DNA from: Trichomonas tenax
Lineage: Eukaryota > Parabasalia > Trichomonadida > Trichomonadidae
Reading direction: 5' to 3'
Assembly (NCBI GenBank): GCA_023091735.1
Contig: JALKBU010000544.1
Location: 1 to 34,078 of the forward strand
Length of the DNA stretch: 34,078 nucleotides
Positions within the stretch are counted from its first letter, which is position 1; each line of letters opens with the position of its first letter. A model generated the notes under the pieces. It saw nothing but the letters and a program-made list of their open reading frames with translations, made no database searches and was not told the DNA's origin. This document shows positions 17,835 through 27,870 of the stretch, piece after piece. The translations under genes and the position numbers were made by a program.

Positions 17835-18030
17835 ATAAATGAATCATTTCCTCATTTTTGTGCCATGTAAATAATCAGATTGTCAATTTTTTGATATGTA
17901 ATTTCCGATTTTGTGTAATAAATTCATTTTTAACATGTAAATTAATATTAATCAAATACAATTTTGACGCGTAAACAATTTTTTGGACAAAAATGGCATT
18001 TTGACATGTAAATTTAATGAAAAATTTGAC
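17827..18030 (+). promoter_or_regulatory. Cluster of TTTTGACRYGTAAA-type motifs in a divergent promoter
   Basis: In 204 bp between two divergent genes the plus strand carries TTTGACACATAAAT (17827-17840), TTTTGTGCCATGTAAAT (17856-17872), TTTTTAACATGTAAATT (17927-17943), TTTTGACGCGTAAA (17962-17975), TTTTGACATGTAAAT (17999-18013) and a partial TTTGACATG (18025-18033). All point the same way. Similar sites occur at 20941-20992 and 31577-31591. A transcription-factor site is likely; the factor is unknown. Confidence 0.5.
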
Positions 18031-18048
18031 ATGATGGCACAAAATTAG

Positions 18049-18603
18049 ATGGAAAACCTAATTTACTATGGATTAAAACAGGACGACCCTTTATTCACAC
18101 AGAATGATAAAGAAAACATGGAAAGGTATTTTCAAGGCATTTTCTTCGCTAAATTGCAAAATTTCTCCAATAATTTTTTGGAAATTCAGTCGCAAGTGAA
18201 AGTAGTTTCCAAAAACAAAGATGGACCAAAAGATTCTTTAAGTCTCCTGTTTGATGACAGAAATATCATTAGAACTGATATTTTACAACCTATTGAAATC
18301 AATTTCCATCATGAAGCCGTTCTACCCACAGGATATGCAATCAAGTTCCCGGATGCTAGAAATTACGATCTTACTTCTTTCACTATCAAAGGATTGAATT
18401 CTTCAGGTAATTGGGTTCTTCTTGATGAAGTTAGAAAGCTAAACTTTAGCGAACAGCCTGAAAACAGAAAGATGTTTTTCTTTGATTCAATCTATACTGA
18501 TCAATTTTATTCTGCTTTCCAAATCAGACAAACAGATACAGATAATGTGGATTGCTCTTTTTATAGTATTGAGCAATTTGAATTACATGGATTCATCAGA
18601 TAA
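18049..18603 (+). CDS. Small protein with an F5/8 type C (galactose-binding-like) domain
   Basis: A 184-residue protein. Residues about 75-184 follow the discoidin/F5-8C jelly-roll pattern seen in many trichomonad BTB and stand-alone proteins: LPTGYAIKFPDARNYDLTSFTIKGLNSSGNWVLL-like first half, a central FDS strand, FYSAFQIRQTDTDN and the closing YSIEQFELHGFI. There is no signal peptide, so it is probably cytosolic or a fragment of a larger family architecture that lost its BTB part; no BTB is visible in the first 70 residues. The divergent promoter with the Erv-like gene carries repeated TTTTGACRYGTAAA motifs pointing toward this gene. Confidence 0.8.
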   Translation: MENLIYYGLKQDDPLFTQNDKENMERYFQGIFFAKLQNFSNNFLEIQSQVKVVSKNKDGPKDSLSLLFDDRNIIRTDILQPIEINFHHEAVLPTGYAIKFPDARNYDLTSFTIKGLNSSGNWVLLDEVRKLNFSEQPENRKMFFFDSIYTDQFYSAFQIRQTDTDNVDCSFYSIEQFELHGFIR

Positions 18604-18976
18604 ATATTAAAGATAAATTTATGAAAAATGTGTATTATCTAATTTGTTTTAAGCAATATGGCATTCACTCGACCAACACGAGAGAATGATTCTGCTGTTG
18701 TAAATTTTACTACTCATTATGTTTTTAACAAAATTTATTGGAATCCAATTATGTTAAAAAGAAATGTGAAACTAAAAAAACTGAGGCTGAAAATATTCCT
18801 TGCTCTGTATTACATATTCGTTCTGTCAGCAATACCTATGAAATCATATTTTTTGGCTTTTTGAATTAAGAGATGCCATCAATAAAGTATGGAGGCTTCA
18901 GTATTATAAAAACAATAACATTTATTGGATAGTAACAACAATAAACAAAAAATATAGACAGAAAAACAGTAAAATC
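18604..18976. other. Intergenic region with a doubtful 68-codon ORF
   Basis: An ATG-started plus-strand ORF at 18658-18864 encodes a short basic product with one hydrophobic stretch; no homology is apparent and its composition matches intergenic DNA. It could be a remnant. Nothing else is visible. Confidence 0.4.
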
Positions 18977-19204
18977 TTATTGTCGCAAAGAATTATATTG
19001 CATCAACTTTCGTAGTAAATCAGATGAAACGTCGTAATGTGTTTTTGACTGTGTTGAGTAAAAGCTTGGGTGAATTGTATTAACTTGTTGGAATGTGTTC
19101 ATTGGTTTTGGTGCCGGGGCTTTTGTGGTAATATGCTGCTTTGTGAATGAGCACTGAACGTTGGACATATCAACGTTTTCCTTTGCATAGTAATCTGTAT
19201 TCAT
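18977..19204 (-). CDS. Small orphan protein (75 aa)
   Basis: A compact ATG-to-stop frame whose product is balanced in composition (Ser, Thr, Gln, Lys, Pro, Tyr) rather than dominated by Ile/Asn/Lys as chance ORFs are here. It contains KAPAPKPMNTFQQ and ends YNSLRQ. No domain is recognised. Long AT-rich flanks separate it from its neighbours. Probably real, function unknown. Confidence 0.45.
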   Translation of the reverse strand: MNTDYYAKENVDMSNVQCSFTKQHITTKAPAPKPMNTFQQVNTIHPSFYSTQSKTHYDVSSDLLRKLMQYNSLRQ

Positions 19205-19519
19205 ATAAAATTTTTGTTCTATAAACGTATGGATTTGTCACATTTTTAAAATAAAACTAACCCTTTCTATCTCCTTTTCTATATCGTCTTCGAACAAAAA
19301 TCCACAAAATATAGATATAGCAACATTAAATCAACCCATGTATAACATTTTAAATTAAAATCACAATTGTCAGATATCATGTTTATAATTTCATATTCGA
19401 AGTGATGATAGAGCTTATTATTCTAATGCACAACATTCTAGATAAGATAAAGAGCCTATAATTTCATTGCTCATCTATGCATAGTGTTTCATTTATCTAA
19501 AAAAAATACAAACAATTGT
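19205..19519. other. AT-rich intergenic region, nothing recognised
   Basis: 315 bp with no ORF, repeat or RNA signal that I can support. Confidence 0.55.
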
Positions 19520-20911
19520 TTATTTGAATTCAAATGTTTTTTCCAAACCAAGTTCAATGGTTGGAACGCTATCGTTTCTATGCAAAGCAGCATAATTTGC
19601 TTTAACAAAATCAATGTCAAACTTAAATATATTGACTTTTCTAATTGCACTTAAGTTGTTATTTTCAAGTGATTTGACTTCATTTTCTATCGTTTTAACT
19701 TTCTCTTCATAATCATTGAGTTTTGCATCTTCTTGGTCATAATGTTTCAGCAATATACTATACTTCACATATCTCTCCTTGATAGATAATTGATGTTTCT
19801 CATATTCATCCTTTCTTTCATTGTATTTCTGTATAAGAACTTCAAGTTGTTGTGCTTTCTTCGAGTGCAGTGTTTGATCACGTATGATGTTCTCTATTCT
19901 TCTTTCGAGCCTTGCTTTCTCCATAAGAATCTCAGCGAGTTGCGTCTTTAGCGTTTGATTCTTCGGCCGAAGATCTTTGATGGTATCTTCAATGATTCCT
20001 ATTGCTTCAATTCGCTTGTTAAACTTTTTAATCATTTTACTTTTCTGGTTATATGATTCTTCGACTTCAGCTCTTGTTTCTTTATGCTTTTCTTCGAGTA
20101 ATTTTGTTTTTGCTTTAAAAGCTTTTAGCTTTTGTCTCTTTGAATTAAGAAGTGTTATTATATCTTGTATATCATTGTCTGCAGACGTAAGATTGGATGT
20201 GTATGTAATAGAAACAGATACATCTTTGATTTTAGGAGGTGCCTGTTTCTTGAATTTAATAGCTTTGAACTTACTTCGCTCTTCTTTAAGTAATTGAGCA
20301 CGTTTTTCGAGTGATGATCTTCTAATGTCATTATCTTGAATTAGTTCCTCTATTTTCTGGAAATTCGTGTAATAGTCATGTTCGACAACAATGCTTTCAG
20401 TCATTGATGTGCTAAATTCGATTTCATCATCGAGTTGTTTTGAAATTATTTCTTCAATAATTGCACATTGAAGTGGCTTTTCTAGTACAGCCATTGCACA
20501 ACGTTTTCGATATTGTAATTCGCTAAGATAATCATGATATTGCCTATATTTTTCACGTAATATTAAATCATCATCATAATTCACGTTAGTTTGATAATCT
20601 GCTGATATTAAATTCAACTGTGCGCGTAGAGAAGCAACTTCATTTGTAACAATTCTTAATTCATTAAAAGCATTAGATGTTGATTCATAATATTCTTGCA
20701 AGCGCTTCAATTTAATGCTCCTTCGCTGTACCTTAAACTTGTGCTCGAGATAATCTTGTCTTTTGAGTCGTATTTCTTTTCTCAATTTATCCAAAATGAG
20801 ATTTTCTTCTCCAATCTCTTTAATTAAAGCAACATATTCCTTTTCCAATGCATTGATATTTCCCTCGACGTTTAAGTCGTTGTTAGCATCATCATTTGCA
20901 TTTGAAATCAT
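19520..20911 (-). CDS. Long coiled-coil protein
   Basis: A 463-residue protein that is almost entirely charged helix (Glu, Lys, Leu, Gln, Arg) from residue 20 to about 430, interrupted near residues 225-250 by a Pro/Thr-rich linker (KKQAPPKIKDVSVSITYTSN), so two coiled-coil rods are likely. This arrangement is common in axonemal and basal-body coiled-coil (CCDC-type) proteins, and trichomonads have large flagellar and costal skeletons, but no family can be named with confidence. No membrane segment or signal peptide. Three TTTTGNCNYGTAAA-type motifs sit 30-81 bp upstream of the ATG. Confidence 0.85.
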   Translation of the reverse strand: MISNANDDANNDLNVEGNINALEKEYVALIKEIGEENLILDKLRKEIRLKRQDYLEHKFKVQRRSIKLKRLQEYYESTSNAFNELRIVTNEVASLRAQLNLISADYQTNVNYDDDLILREKYRQYHDYLSELQYRKRCAMAVLEKPLQCAIIEEIISKQLDDEIEFSTSMTESIVVEHDYYTNFQKIEELIQDNDIRRSSLEKRAQLLKEERSKFKAIKFKKQAPPKIKDVSVSITYTSNLTSADNDIQDIITLLNSKRQKLKAFKAKTKLLEEKHKETRAEVEESYNQKSKMIKKFNKRIEAIGIIEDTIKDLRPKNQTLKTQLAEILMEKARLERRIENIIRDQTLHSKKAQQLEVLIQKYNERKDEYEKHQLSIKERYVKYSILLKHYDQEDAKLNDYEEKVKTIENEVKSLENNNLSAIRKVNIFKFDIDFVKANYAALHRNDSVPTIELGLEKTFEFK

Positions 20912-20940
20912 TTATAAAATCTCTAAACGTTCACAAAAAA

Positions 20941-20992
20941 TTTACACGACAAAAATATTTTTACACGACGAAATATAATTTACGTGCCAAAA
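20941..20992 (-). promoter_or_regulatory. Three TTTTGNCNYGTAAA-type motifs upstream of the coiled-coil gene
   Basis: Read on the minus strand, 20979-20992 is TTTTGGCACGTAAA, 20959-20973 is TTTCGTCGTGTAAAA and 20941-20954 is TTTTGTCGTGTAAA. They have the same orientation relative to transcription as those before the gene at 18049. Confidence 0.5.
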
Positions 20993-21822
20993 AGAACGAA
21001 TCATTATTATTTCAAGATGCATTGATATAATAGAGTCATCACTCATGTCAATATACTAACAAATCATTAAATTCCTTGTAATATATTAAGAATGCCTCGA
21101 TTTGACTGCAGTCGAATGGTTAATTCGATATATCTTATTCAAAATGATTATATCGAATGAGCATATCAACATATATATATTGTACACTGTGAATATTATA
21201 TAACAAGAATTATACTCAAAATAATCAATGCTGTTATGAGTTACACACTCAAAAATACTCAAATAATTTAATATGTTATGTTTTTGAGCGTAGTGCATTA
21301 TTATGATCATACACAGTAAAATAACTATTCAATTCATATACTATAGTAGCAGCATATGATTTTCTATTAGGTTTGCCATGCCAAATGCATGTTCATCAAT
21401 AGTTATTCCAATGCATAATATCCCGAATTTTATTTCTTTGCAACTCCACTTATAAATTAAAGCATCGTGTATTTAAGATGAAGACATTCAAGAAATCGAT
21501 GTTTCAAATAAGTGGCACATATTTTGAATATTAATTTTGAATATTTAATATTCAAACTTGTTGCTGTAAAGATATACTTTATTGCATCTAGTAAATACAA
21601 CTATATATTATTTATCTAATGTTTAGAAATTATAATAATATGCAAAAATATTCAATCCAACACCATGAACCCAAACTTAATCAATAAAAAATATACCAAG
21701 CGATGAAATATCAGCCAAAGTTTGGGGCCTTTAAAACATCTCTAAATGCCACTTAGACCCATTTTTATAAAAATGTCAATGTAAACTACATAAAGCTTTC
21801 AAACGTATTTTTTATAGAAATT
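20993..21822. other. AT-rich intergenic region, nothing recognised
   Basis: About 0.8 kb of AT-rich DNA with short simple palindromes (for example around 21520-21560) but no supportable gene; the minus-strand ORF at 21086-21310 is low-complexity Ile/Tyr-rich and looks like chance. Confidence 0.55.
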
Positions 21823-22968
21823 ATGGATGAGATTTTCGAGAAGATCTATGACAACACTCTTGCGGAAGAGGACATAAATGAGGAAAACATCAACAGCATT
21901 CTCGTCCCAAATGATGATAACTTCCATTTACACGATTTTTATGGAACGAATCCATTTTTGTTTGCTATTATGACAGGAAACACTCAACTTCTCGATTTAC
22001 TGAAGTCTAAAGGCGCCAATGTCAATTTCATTCTCGTCTCTCCGCAAGATAATATCCTTTATAGAACTCCAACATCGCCAATGGGTAACGCAGACTATTA
22101 CTACGAAGTCCAGGACGAGGCAAGAGAGCTCAAAACAGGCAGAAACGCACTCGTTTTGGCCATCGAAAAACAAAACCCATATTTAGTCCAACGATTGCAT
22201 GAAGAGTATGAATTCCCGCTCGATTATATTGACCACGACGACAATAATCTTGCACATATCGCAATTTTGTCAAAAGCAGCAACAACAATGGACTACATCC
22301 TCAGCAAGAAACCCGAACTTAGAAGTATGCGCAACAACGATAAAATGACACCACTCGAGCTTGCGAAGTACCTCTACTACAGCCAGGCAATCTGTGCATT
22401 AGAGGAACTCGATTCTGGCAGATCCTGCTCAAGTTCTCTCAGCTGCAATTCAACAGAACAAATACATGTTGAAGTTGTTGATGATCCACCACTAGAGATC
22501 ATCACAAAGGGCAACTTTAAGTTCTCTATTGATCTCAAGACACCATTCATCAAAAACGCGACATGGGATGCAGCAACAACAAAGAGAATCGAAAAGAATC
22601 TTGATAAAATGGTCTTCAAGACAGATGATATCGGAAGGAATATCATGCACTACGCTGTCATGAGAAAGTCTCAAAAAGTATTCATTTTACTACTTCAGAA
22701 GTATCCACAGCTTATCTTTGAGCCCGATTCACCAAAGTCTGATGATCCAGAAGAAGATGTTAAGGCAAGAACACCGTTGGATTATGTTCTTGAGGAAACA
22801 CGTTCAAACAAGAATGACGAATTCATCAAACTCATCAATAACTATTTGTATGATCAAATCGATAGATACGACGAAACAACAAGGAACGTTATTAAAGAAA
22901 CACTCGAAAAGAACGGAAATTATGCTAATTTGCTCAATCCAGCAGCAAATGTTGTTTATACGCTATAA
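21823..22968 (+). CDS. Ankyrin-repeat protein
   Basis: A 381-residue protein with degenerate ankyrin repeats: FYGTNPFLFAIMTGNTQLLDLL (39-60), TGRNALVLAIEKQNPYLV (105-122), DDNNLAHIAILSKAATTMDYIL and DKMTPLELAKYL (about 138-185), and GRNIMHYAVMRKSQKVFILLL (about 270-290) followed by ARTPLDYVLEE. A roughly 60-residue acidic/Ser-rich insert separates the two repeat sets. No catalytic domain or membrane segment; it should be a cytosolic protein-binding adaptor. Codon use is somewhat GC-richer than the intergenic background and the frame is intact. Trichomonads have hundreds of ankyrin proteins, so a specific partner cannot be named. Confidence 0.88.
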   Translation: MDEIFEKIYDNTLAEEDINEENINSILVPNDDNFHLHDFYGTNPFLFAIMTGNTQLLDLLKSKGANVNFILVSPQDNILYRTPTSPMGNADYYYEVQDEARELKTGRNALVLAIEKQNPYLVQRLHEEYEFPLDYIDHDDNNLAHIAILSKAATTMDYILSKKPELRSMRNNDKMTPLELAKYLYYSQAICALEELDSGRSCSSSLSCNSTEQIHVEVVDDPPLEIITKGNFKFSIDLKTPFIKNATWDAATTKRIEKNLDKMVFKTDDIGRNIMHYAVMRKSQKVFILLLQKYPQLIFEPDSPKSDDPEEDVKARTPLDYVLEETRSNKNDEFIKLINNYLYDQIDRYDETTRNVIKETLEKNGNYANLLNPAANVVYTL

Positions 22969-23055
22969 TTGTTCGTTATTATAAAACTTTTAAATATATC
23001 TATTTGATAATTTACCATTTTACGAAGATAAAAAAACAAACAAACATTTTTTTTT

Positions 23056-24237
23056 TCATTTCTTGATTAACTCCTTTGGAGCAGAATATATCGCATCTAA
23101 GATTGGAAGATACTTTTCTTTTGCGTTCTTCGAAGGGAACACCATCATAAAGTTCGCGTATTTTCTCTCTGAACTGAAGTGTTTCTTCAGATTTTCATCA
23201 ATGATTGGATTGGAATTGAAGAATTCTCTCCAAACTTGCGATGACATATCGAGGAGATTCGACCACCAGTATTTTCTCGCATCAGAGATTTGCTGAATTT
23301 CTCGAATTGGAATTGCTCCTAAAATCGAATCTTTGATGAATCTGACCTTGATAAGATACTCTTGGATATCGGCATAGTCAGGAGTAATGACAGGACTGAT
23401 TTTATGCAAATAAAAGTCCCATTTTGAATCAACTAAGAAATCATACTGAAGCAATTGAAAATTATGACTGTATGGATAACTTTCGGGATTGTATAATTGA
23501 ATATAAGGATGAATCAAAACAATTGACAAGATAATGATTTCATTAAATTTTTCCCATGATTTCTTAGTTTTAATACCAAATTCGTCTTCAAGACGCTGAA
23601 GAAACTCTGATAGACATTGAAAATTCGTTTTCTTTGTGATTTTTTCCTCATATTTTTCATTTTCATTATCATAATAATGAACAATTCCTTCTTTGTATGT
23701 GAAAATAACTAAAGGAGAAACAGAAGCGAAGAGAACGAATACAGAAATTTTAATTTCCTGACAATCAATGATTGCACTTTCAATTTTCTTTTGACCAATT
23801 GCAGGCTCTTCACTCATTACTAAATAATCGGCTGGTGATAAATGAAGTACTCCAGGTTCGTTATTTTTTGGATTTGATCGATATAAAAACTTATCTCGTC
23901 CATTTTTCTTGATCTTCTTCATCATTTCAGTATTTTGGTATGGAAGAATATATGTTGGAGGCATAAAATTAAATTTATCCGGCATTATTCGTGAAAATTT
24001 TTGATAAAGACGTGAAAATAACGTTTCTGTGTATAATATGCTGATTCCAATGATATTATTTATAACCTCCCATTGCGTTATATCTTTTTGCCTTTTGTAA
24101 TCAAATTGAAAAGTTGGATCATCAATTATAAGGATTGCGTTAGAGTCAGTACTGGAAAAAGGAAGCCCTGCGTCCTGTAGCGCATCCAGAATCAATTTAT
24201 TTGAATGAGCTTTCACCAAAGCTCGAATATGCGACAT
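23056..24237 (-). CDS. Tubulin-tyrosine-ligase-like protein, degenerate (likely inactive)
   Basis: A 393-residue protein with the spacing of a TTL/TTLL ATP-grasp domain: NNIIGISILYTETLFSRLYQKF (60-81), then FNFMPPTYILP (89-99, compare the FxPxTxxLP of TTLs), FLYRSNPKNNEPGVLHL (117-133) where active enzymes have W/FIxKPxxxxxGxGI, and KISVFVLFASVSPLVIFTYKEG (173-194) for the DxRxYVLVTxxxPLxxYxYxEG strand. The ATP-binding Lys-Pro-Gly loop, the Asp-x-Arg pair and the C-terminal LLExN metal-binding motif are all missing. TTLs add Tyr or Glu to tubulin tails; this copy is probably a non-catalytic relative. The intact frame argues that it is maintained and not a pseudogene. Confidence 0.68.
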   Translation of the reverse strand: MSHIRALVKAHSNKLILDALQDAGLPFSSTDSNAILIIDDPTFQFDYKRQKDITQWEVINNIIGISILYTETLFSRLYQKFSRIMPDKFNFMPPTYILPYQNTEMMKKIKKNGRDKFLYRSNPKNNEPGVLHLSPADYLVMSEEPAIGQKKIESAIIDCQEIKISVFVLFASVSPLVIFTYKEGIVHYYDNENEKYEEKITKKTNFQCLSEFLQRLEDEFGIKTKKSWEKFNEIIILSIVLIHPYIQLYNPESYPYSHNFQLLQYDFLVDSKWDFYLHKISPVITPDYADIQEYLIKVRFIKDSILGAIPIREIQQISDARKYWWSNLLDMSSQVWREFFNSNPIIDENLKKHFSSERKYANFMMVFPSKNAKEKYLPILDAIYSAPKELIKK

Positions 24238-24435
24238 TTTATATTTTTGATGATAACCTTATGAAATAACCTTTTATTTTCTAAAGCATTGATAGTCAAA
24301 TCAATTTAAATCACAGAAACACAATAGAAATATGCAGTGGGTTCAGTAGTTATGTAACACATTTAATAGGTATCTAATGATAGAGGAAAGAAAGAGAAAT
24401 TAAAAATAAAATCACTCTTTTAAAAAAATCACCGC

Positions 24436-25532
24436 TTACTGAGCGTTCTGAACATCCTGCATCTTCTTGTAGCCCTCATAACGAGTCTTCATGTCGTTGA
24501 CAAGCTGTGGGAACTTGGTCTCAGCCTCCTTTGGATAGATATCACAGAGAGCAGCGAATCTGTTCTCATCCTTGACGAGTGGATCGAGGTTGTAGTCTGG
24601 CTGCTTGGAGTCGACTGTGAGTGGCTTTGGCTTGGATAGGTTGTAGCGGTAAAGGTTGAGGTAACCGGACTTGAGGAGATCCTTGCAGTGCTTTGGTGTG
24701 GAGCCGAGGCCCTTCTTGATGTCGTGGTTGATGCATGGGGAGTAGTTGATGATGAGAGCTGGACCGTTGTACTCCTTAGCCTCCTGGACGGCCTTAAGGC
24801 ACTGAGCTGGGTCAGCGAGAAGGCATGTAGCAGCGGCGTAGATGTTCTTGTATGTCATACCGATGGCACCGAGATCCTTCTTAGCCTTTGTGTAACAAGC
24901 AGCAGAGAAGTTAGCAACAGCACCACGAGATGTAGCCTTAGAGCACTGACCACCTGTGTTGGAGTAAACTTCTGTATCGAAGATGAGGACCTTAACGTTC
25001 TCACCAGAGGCGATAACGTGATCGAGGCCACCATAACCGATATCGTAAGCCCAGATAACCTTCTTGGCAAGGACATCAGCCTGAGACTTGAGGGCAGCCA
25101 TTCGAAGAGGGAGTTAGCATAAGCTGGGCCGTGGCCGCGCTCGTTGAGAGCGAATGGGTTCCATGGAAATGTAGCGGACCAAACGAGGGAGCAGCCTGTA
25201 GCGTTGGCGATGTAGAGCTGGTCACAGTAGAGCTGTGTGAGGAGCTTATCGATGGCTGTTTCGCCGCAGCCCTGGCAAGCGCCGTTGAACTCAAGGAGTG
25301 GCTGGCGGAACTGAACGTTGCGAACGTTTGTTGGTGGAACAAGGTGGCCACAGTTTAGAGCAGCGCGGCAGCGGTCCCAATTAGCGCCTTCCTCGTCACT
25401 GAGCTTCTGGTTGCGGTAAACCATTGAGAGAGCCTGTGTTGGGCAGGATGTGACGCATGTAGAGCAGCCTGTGCAGTAGAGTGGTGTGATCTGGATGCGG
25501 AAGTTGTAGTCCTTGAGCTCCTTGCCCTTGGA
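24436..25532 (-). pseudogene. PFO: Pyruvate:ferredoxin oxidoreductase fragment, 5'-truncated and frameshifted
   Basis: Clear C-terminal part of PFOR, the hydrogenosomal enzyme that decarboxylates pyruvate to acetyl-CoA and reduces ferredoxin. Reading the minus strand from 25532: SKGKELKDYNFRIQITPLY, then a 4Fe-4S motif CTGCSTCVTSCPTQAL, then the thiamine-diphosphate domain with GACQGCGE and GHGPAYANSLFE. At about 25101 the frame breaks: SLFE in one frame is followed directly by MAALKSQADVLAKK in another, where relatives have an intervening segment, so a deletion with frameshift has occurred. The second frame continues through VLIFDTEVYSNTGGQCSKAT to a normal-looking C-terminus at 24436. The homology starts next to a TGA at 25533-25535, beyond which the DNA is AT-rich, so at least two thirds of the roughly 1150-residue gene is missing. 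The coding remnant is GC-rich and little mutated, implying recent origin. Confidence 0.92.
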
Positions 25533-27870
25533 TCATGTGAATTAATATATAAAGCACCGTATGTATGATCATTATTACGTCATAATGTGATAGAAACTTC
25601 TTTCTTTAGGAGTTATTTCTGTGCTTTCATATCTAAACATCTTTCAAGCATAGAAATAAACTTTCGGCTAATGCATTCACCTCATCACTTGTGCATGTAA
25701 AATTTACATGTGATTCCATGCGATAAGAATGTGGAAATATATAATATAGACATTTTTCATCAACATGTTTTTTCGACTTCTTTTGCTTTTATTGGCAAGT
25801 TTGCAACTGTTCTATATTGTAATATCAACCAAGTGATAATACCTGATCCAATGTCATAGGAAATTATTGACGAGAAATGACCTAAAACCAAGAAATCCAT
25901 GCTGTGTATCCAGAGAACATAAAATTTCATAGATAAAGTATTCAGATATCTTTGTTGAATTACATTTCTTCATAGATATGTTTAACATAGCAATAAAGAG
26001 CATGATGTGCAATGCTATCACCTATACCTTAGTAATTAAATGTCTTTTGATTTATGTTAATGAAATCCATAATTTATCTCTACAAGTCTATATACCCAAT
26101 TTTGCCATAGTTTGTTCTCACCCTGATAATTTGAGTGGAAAATATGTCATTAATAAAGGATTTGAAGAGCCTCTGTTTTTCCATTTAGATTCACATATAA
26201 TGGATTCTTCAATTAGCGCAAGCAACGCTGCCTAAATAATCAAATCACTGCAAGTTTTCAAATGACCTTTAGTATAAACTGTGACAAAATTGGGTAAATG
26301 TGTTAAGTCCATAATTTTGGTCAATGAATTGCAAAGGCGCTTGTGAGTGTAGTAATCATTCCACAACTAGCTGTCGATCATCCTACTCTAGGCTCCTGCG
26401 CATTAATGTATTTTATATCAAAGCATCACTATATAACTGTTATGAAGAAAATCTTCATGGAAGTACTCCATTTTTCAATGGCTTTCATTCTTAGTTCATC
26501 CAAACTTTATAGAAAGGGCCGTAGTTATTTACAATATATGTTGGGAGCATATTTGCTGATTTAATAAATCCTCTTAATTTTATATAACAGCCCCAAATAA
26601 TTATTGATTAAACAATAAATGAAAATTTCTCCATCACGAATACAAACCGATTCACCGGCAGTAATGTCCAATATTCACTGCTCTACAGAGGGTATTATGG
26701 AATGATAAAAGCCGGTACAATCGCATAAAAACTGTCTCCAAATCTTGATTTTATAATGAATTCTGAAATAAAAATGAAAAACGAACGCCCTGCATCATGC
26801 AGGTCAGTTTGTACCAAAATTTTGGTAAAATCAAATTTTTATATTAAAAATGTACAATAGTGCTTTTTAAGGTACTTTTTCTATCGTCGCATTAATTCAC
26901 GGGAACAAAGAAAGTTACATTTTCGCTCACCAACAAAGACAGGGTAAGCAATCTTTTGCCATATTATTATTGCTAACATGAATATTGCAAAAGGTACGAT
27001 AATTAATCACAGAAGCTTCTTCTTTAGCATAAATTGATCAAAATTATTAAACAATTTCAAAATGCTCGCTAAGCGTGGCTATTTGTCTCAGCGATGAAGA
27101 CAAAATCATCTGATGCTTAAAAAAGAGTCTTTTAGGGTGTTACGAACTTTCATAATTTTGCCATATACTGGAAAAGTCTTTATATTAAAATATATGCATA
27201 TGTAGCCCGAGTACAAACGTTTGTTGGCTTTGCATAGATTTTTTCACGCTAGTTTTCGTGATACGATTTCGTTTCCATTACCTGTAGAAAATTTCAATGA
27301 ACTCTACATTTCAGTCCAACAACAAGCTAATTAGAAATCATATTTGTAACATACCACTGACTTTACCACTTACTCCGAACTATTCAAAATTAATTTTGAA
27401 TAAAAAGTCCTTTTCCTGCTTTTTTCAATGAATGCCTCACTGACTAGGATATAGCTGTTCAGCTACTTTTTTTTTCATTTTCCATGTAATTTTCGAATTT
27501 TTATTTCAACAAAAAATTCCAGAAATTATATTATTTTTTGTAGCAATACATTCGCACAGTAAAGTATATTATTCCCTATTTATTATTTTCTGATTATTCT
27601 TTTTTTTCGGCGTAAAATTATGAAATTAAAAAATAAAAATACTTTTTGATCCATAAAAAAATTCATATCAATTTTTCTCAGAATCCCATGTGGCGATTTT
27701 CTAGATATTTTGTATATATAATGTACATACTATTGTTAATCAAATGGTCTTATTTTTATTCAAAAATAAAATTTACTGTACGTTAAGCCTCATCAGTTCA
27801 TTTATATGAAAAATCCTAATTGAGGGGAAAATGATTCCATGAAAATTTATTTTACAAAAAAATTTTTTAA
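25533..27870. other. 2.3-kb AT-rich intergenic region, no supportable gene
   Basis: The ORFs at 25978-26235 and 26343-26564 are short, Ile/Ser-rich and unlike known proteins; they may be debris. A perfect 17-bp palindrome CATGTAAAATTTACATG lies at 25694-25710 and resembles a doubled version of the ATGTAAA promoter motif seen elsewhere. No RNA gene, terminal repeat or initiator of interest was found. This is the longest gene-free stretch in the window and may be old transposon remains. Confidence 0.55.

Noticed and set aside
18658..18864. 68-codon ORF with a hydrophobic stretch.
   Set aside because: No homology or initiator; composition equals the surrounding intergenic DNA. Mentioned only as part of the gap.
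24855..25424. 189-codon minus-strand ORF as an independent gene.
   Set aside because: Its first 80 codons are the PFOR TPP-domain frame; the remainder is only the other frame of the next PFOR segment after the frameshift.
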